Assembly (NCBI RefSeq): GCF_009827455.1
Contig: NZ_WTYZ01000001.1
Location: 2,179,001 to 2,243,000 of the forward strand
Direction of reading: 5' to 3'
Length of the DNA: 64,000 nt
From: Pontixanthobacter aestiaquae
GTDB taxonomy: Bacteria > Pseudomonadota > Alphaproteobacteria > Sphingomonadales > Sphingomonadaceae
The position numbers were made by a program, and so were the translations under genes. How positions within the stretch are numbered: the stretch's first letter is position 1; each line of letters starts with the position of its first letter. Under the pieces are notes generated by a model that saw nothing but the letters and a program-made list of their open reading frames with translations, made no database searches and had not been told where the DNA came from. Below, one piece after another: positions 63,863 through 64,000 of this stretch.

Positions 63863-64000
63863 TTATCGCCGTGGACGGCCCCACCGCTTCGGGTAAGGGC
63901 ACGATTTCCAAGAAGCTGGCGGCGCATTTCAGCTTGCCGCATCTGGATACCGGCCTGCTCTATCGTGCGGTCGGACGGCAGGTGATCCTGAATGGCGGCG
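63859..64000 (+). CDS. cmk: Cytidylate kinase, N-terminal part (continues past window end)
   Basis: Phosphorylates CMP and dCMP. The 47 visible residues, [20 protein letters not shown] then [12 protein letters not shown], include the P-loop at about 7-15 and the CMP-binding LDTGLLYR. Order aroA-(small membrane protein)-cmk matches the usual aroA-cmk-rpsA arrangement; rpsA would lie beyond the window. Confidence 0.95.
   Translation, partial: MIIAVDGPTASGKGTISKKLAAHFSLPHLDTGLLYRAVGRQVILNGG

Overview
The window looks like the chromosome of a sphingomonad alphaproteobacterium, most likely Erythrobacteraceae (Erythrobacter/Altererythrobacter-like). That placement rests on moderately GC-rich DNA, gene orders typical of the group (bamD-recN-ligA; ffh-rpsP-rimM-trmD-rplS; a TIGR02300 zinc-ribbon gene beside aroA-cmk; rpsF-rpsR-rplI) and a large set of secreted peptidases and alpha/beta hydrolases. 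It is inference from gene content; no 16S gene is present. Most of the window is ordinary core genome with short intergenic gaps and many 1-4 base stop/start overlaps.

Layout. 0-4 kb (minus): ligA (5' part), recN, a DUF2461 gene broken by an in-frame amber codon, bamD. 4-7.5 kb: a small TPR-like exported protein, a FecR-domain protein and a convergent CHASE2-adenylate/guanylate cyclase. 7.5-11.2 kb: accessory island with an inverted pair of about 110-bp repeats bracketing an HTH/terminase-small-subunit-like gene, then a visibly AT-rich two-gene ATPase/RloB (Toprim-like) module, probably anti-phage, ending at a duplicated 3' end of lepA. 11.2-18.1 kb (minus): lepA and two tandem PAS-GGDEF-EAL-PilZ c-di-GMP enzymes. 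18.2-22.2 kb (plus): PHA synthase, PHA depolymerase and ferredoxin-NADP reductase. 22.4-28.3 kb: hydrolases, DUF2855, GST, dnaN. 28.5-33.8 kb (minus): fabD and fabG separated by a propeller lipoprotein, a GNAT enzyme and small secreted proteins. 33.9-39 kb: LD-carboxypeptidase diverging from a Mur ligase (murein recycling), GST, DUF808 protein, patatin. 39.2-42.9 kb (plus): rpsF-rpsR-rplI, AMP nucleosidase, SDR. 42.9-45.9 kb (minus): YncE-like lipoprotein, rimB, rimK, small exported protein. 46.2-55.6 kb: an NTF2-like lipoprotein, M2 (ACE-type) and S9 (DPP-IV-type) peptidases, asd and tandem MEST-like hydrolases. 55.7-60.9 kb (minus): ffh-rpsP-rimM-[nitrilase-DUF1493]-trmD-rplS. 61.2-64 kb: tRNA-Ala(GGC), a hairpin of the same 110-bp repeat family, the TIGR02300 gene, aroA, a small membrane protein, and cmk running off the end.

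How genes connect. rimK/rimB modify and probably trim ribosomal protein S6, whose gene lies 4 kb away. LD-carboxypeptidase and the Mur ligase form a plausible cell-wall recycling pair. phaC/phaZ make and degrade storage polyester. The two GGDEF-EAL-PilZ proteins and the CHASE2 cyclase give the segment a second-messenger theme.

The most unusual points are: (1) a hairpin-rich insertion before trmD that duplicated trmD's first 25 bases and created a 46-codon ORF joined to both neighbours by ATGA overlaps; (2) the AT-rich ATPase/RloB module beside a degenerate copy of the lepA 3' end whose differences are all synonymous; (3) the four-copy inverted repeat family, one pair enclosing a gene; (4) the amber codon in the DUF2461 gene. 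All are read directly from sequence; functional readings are inference.
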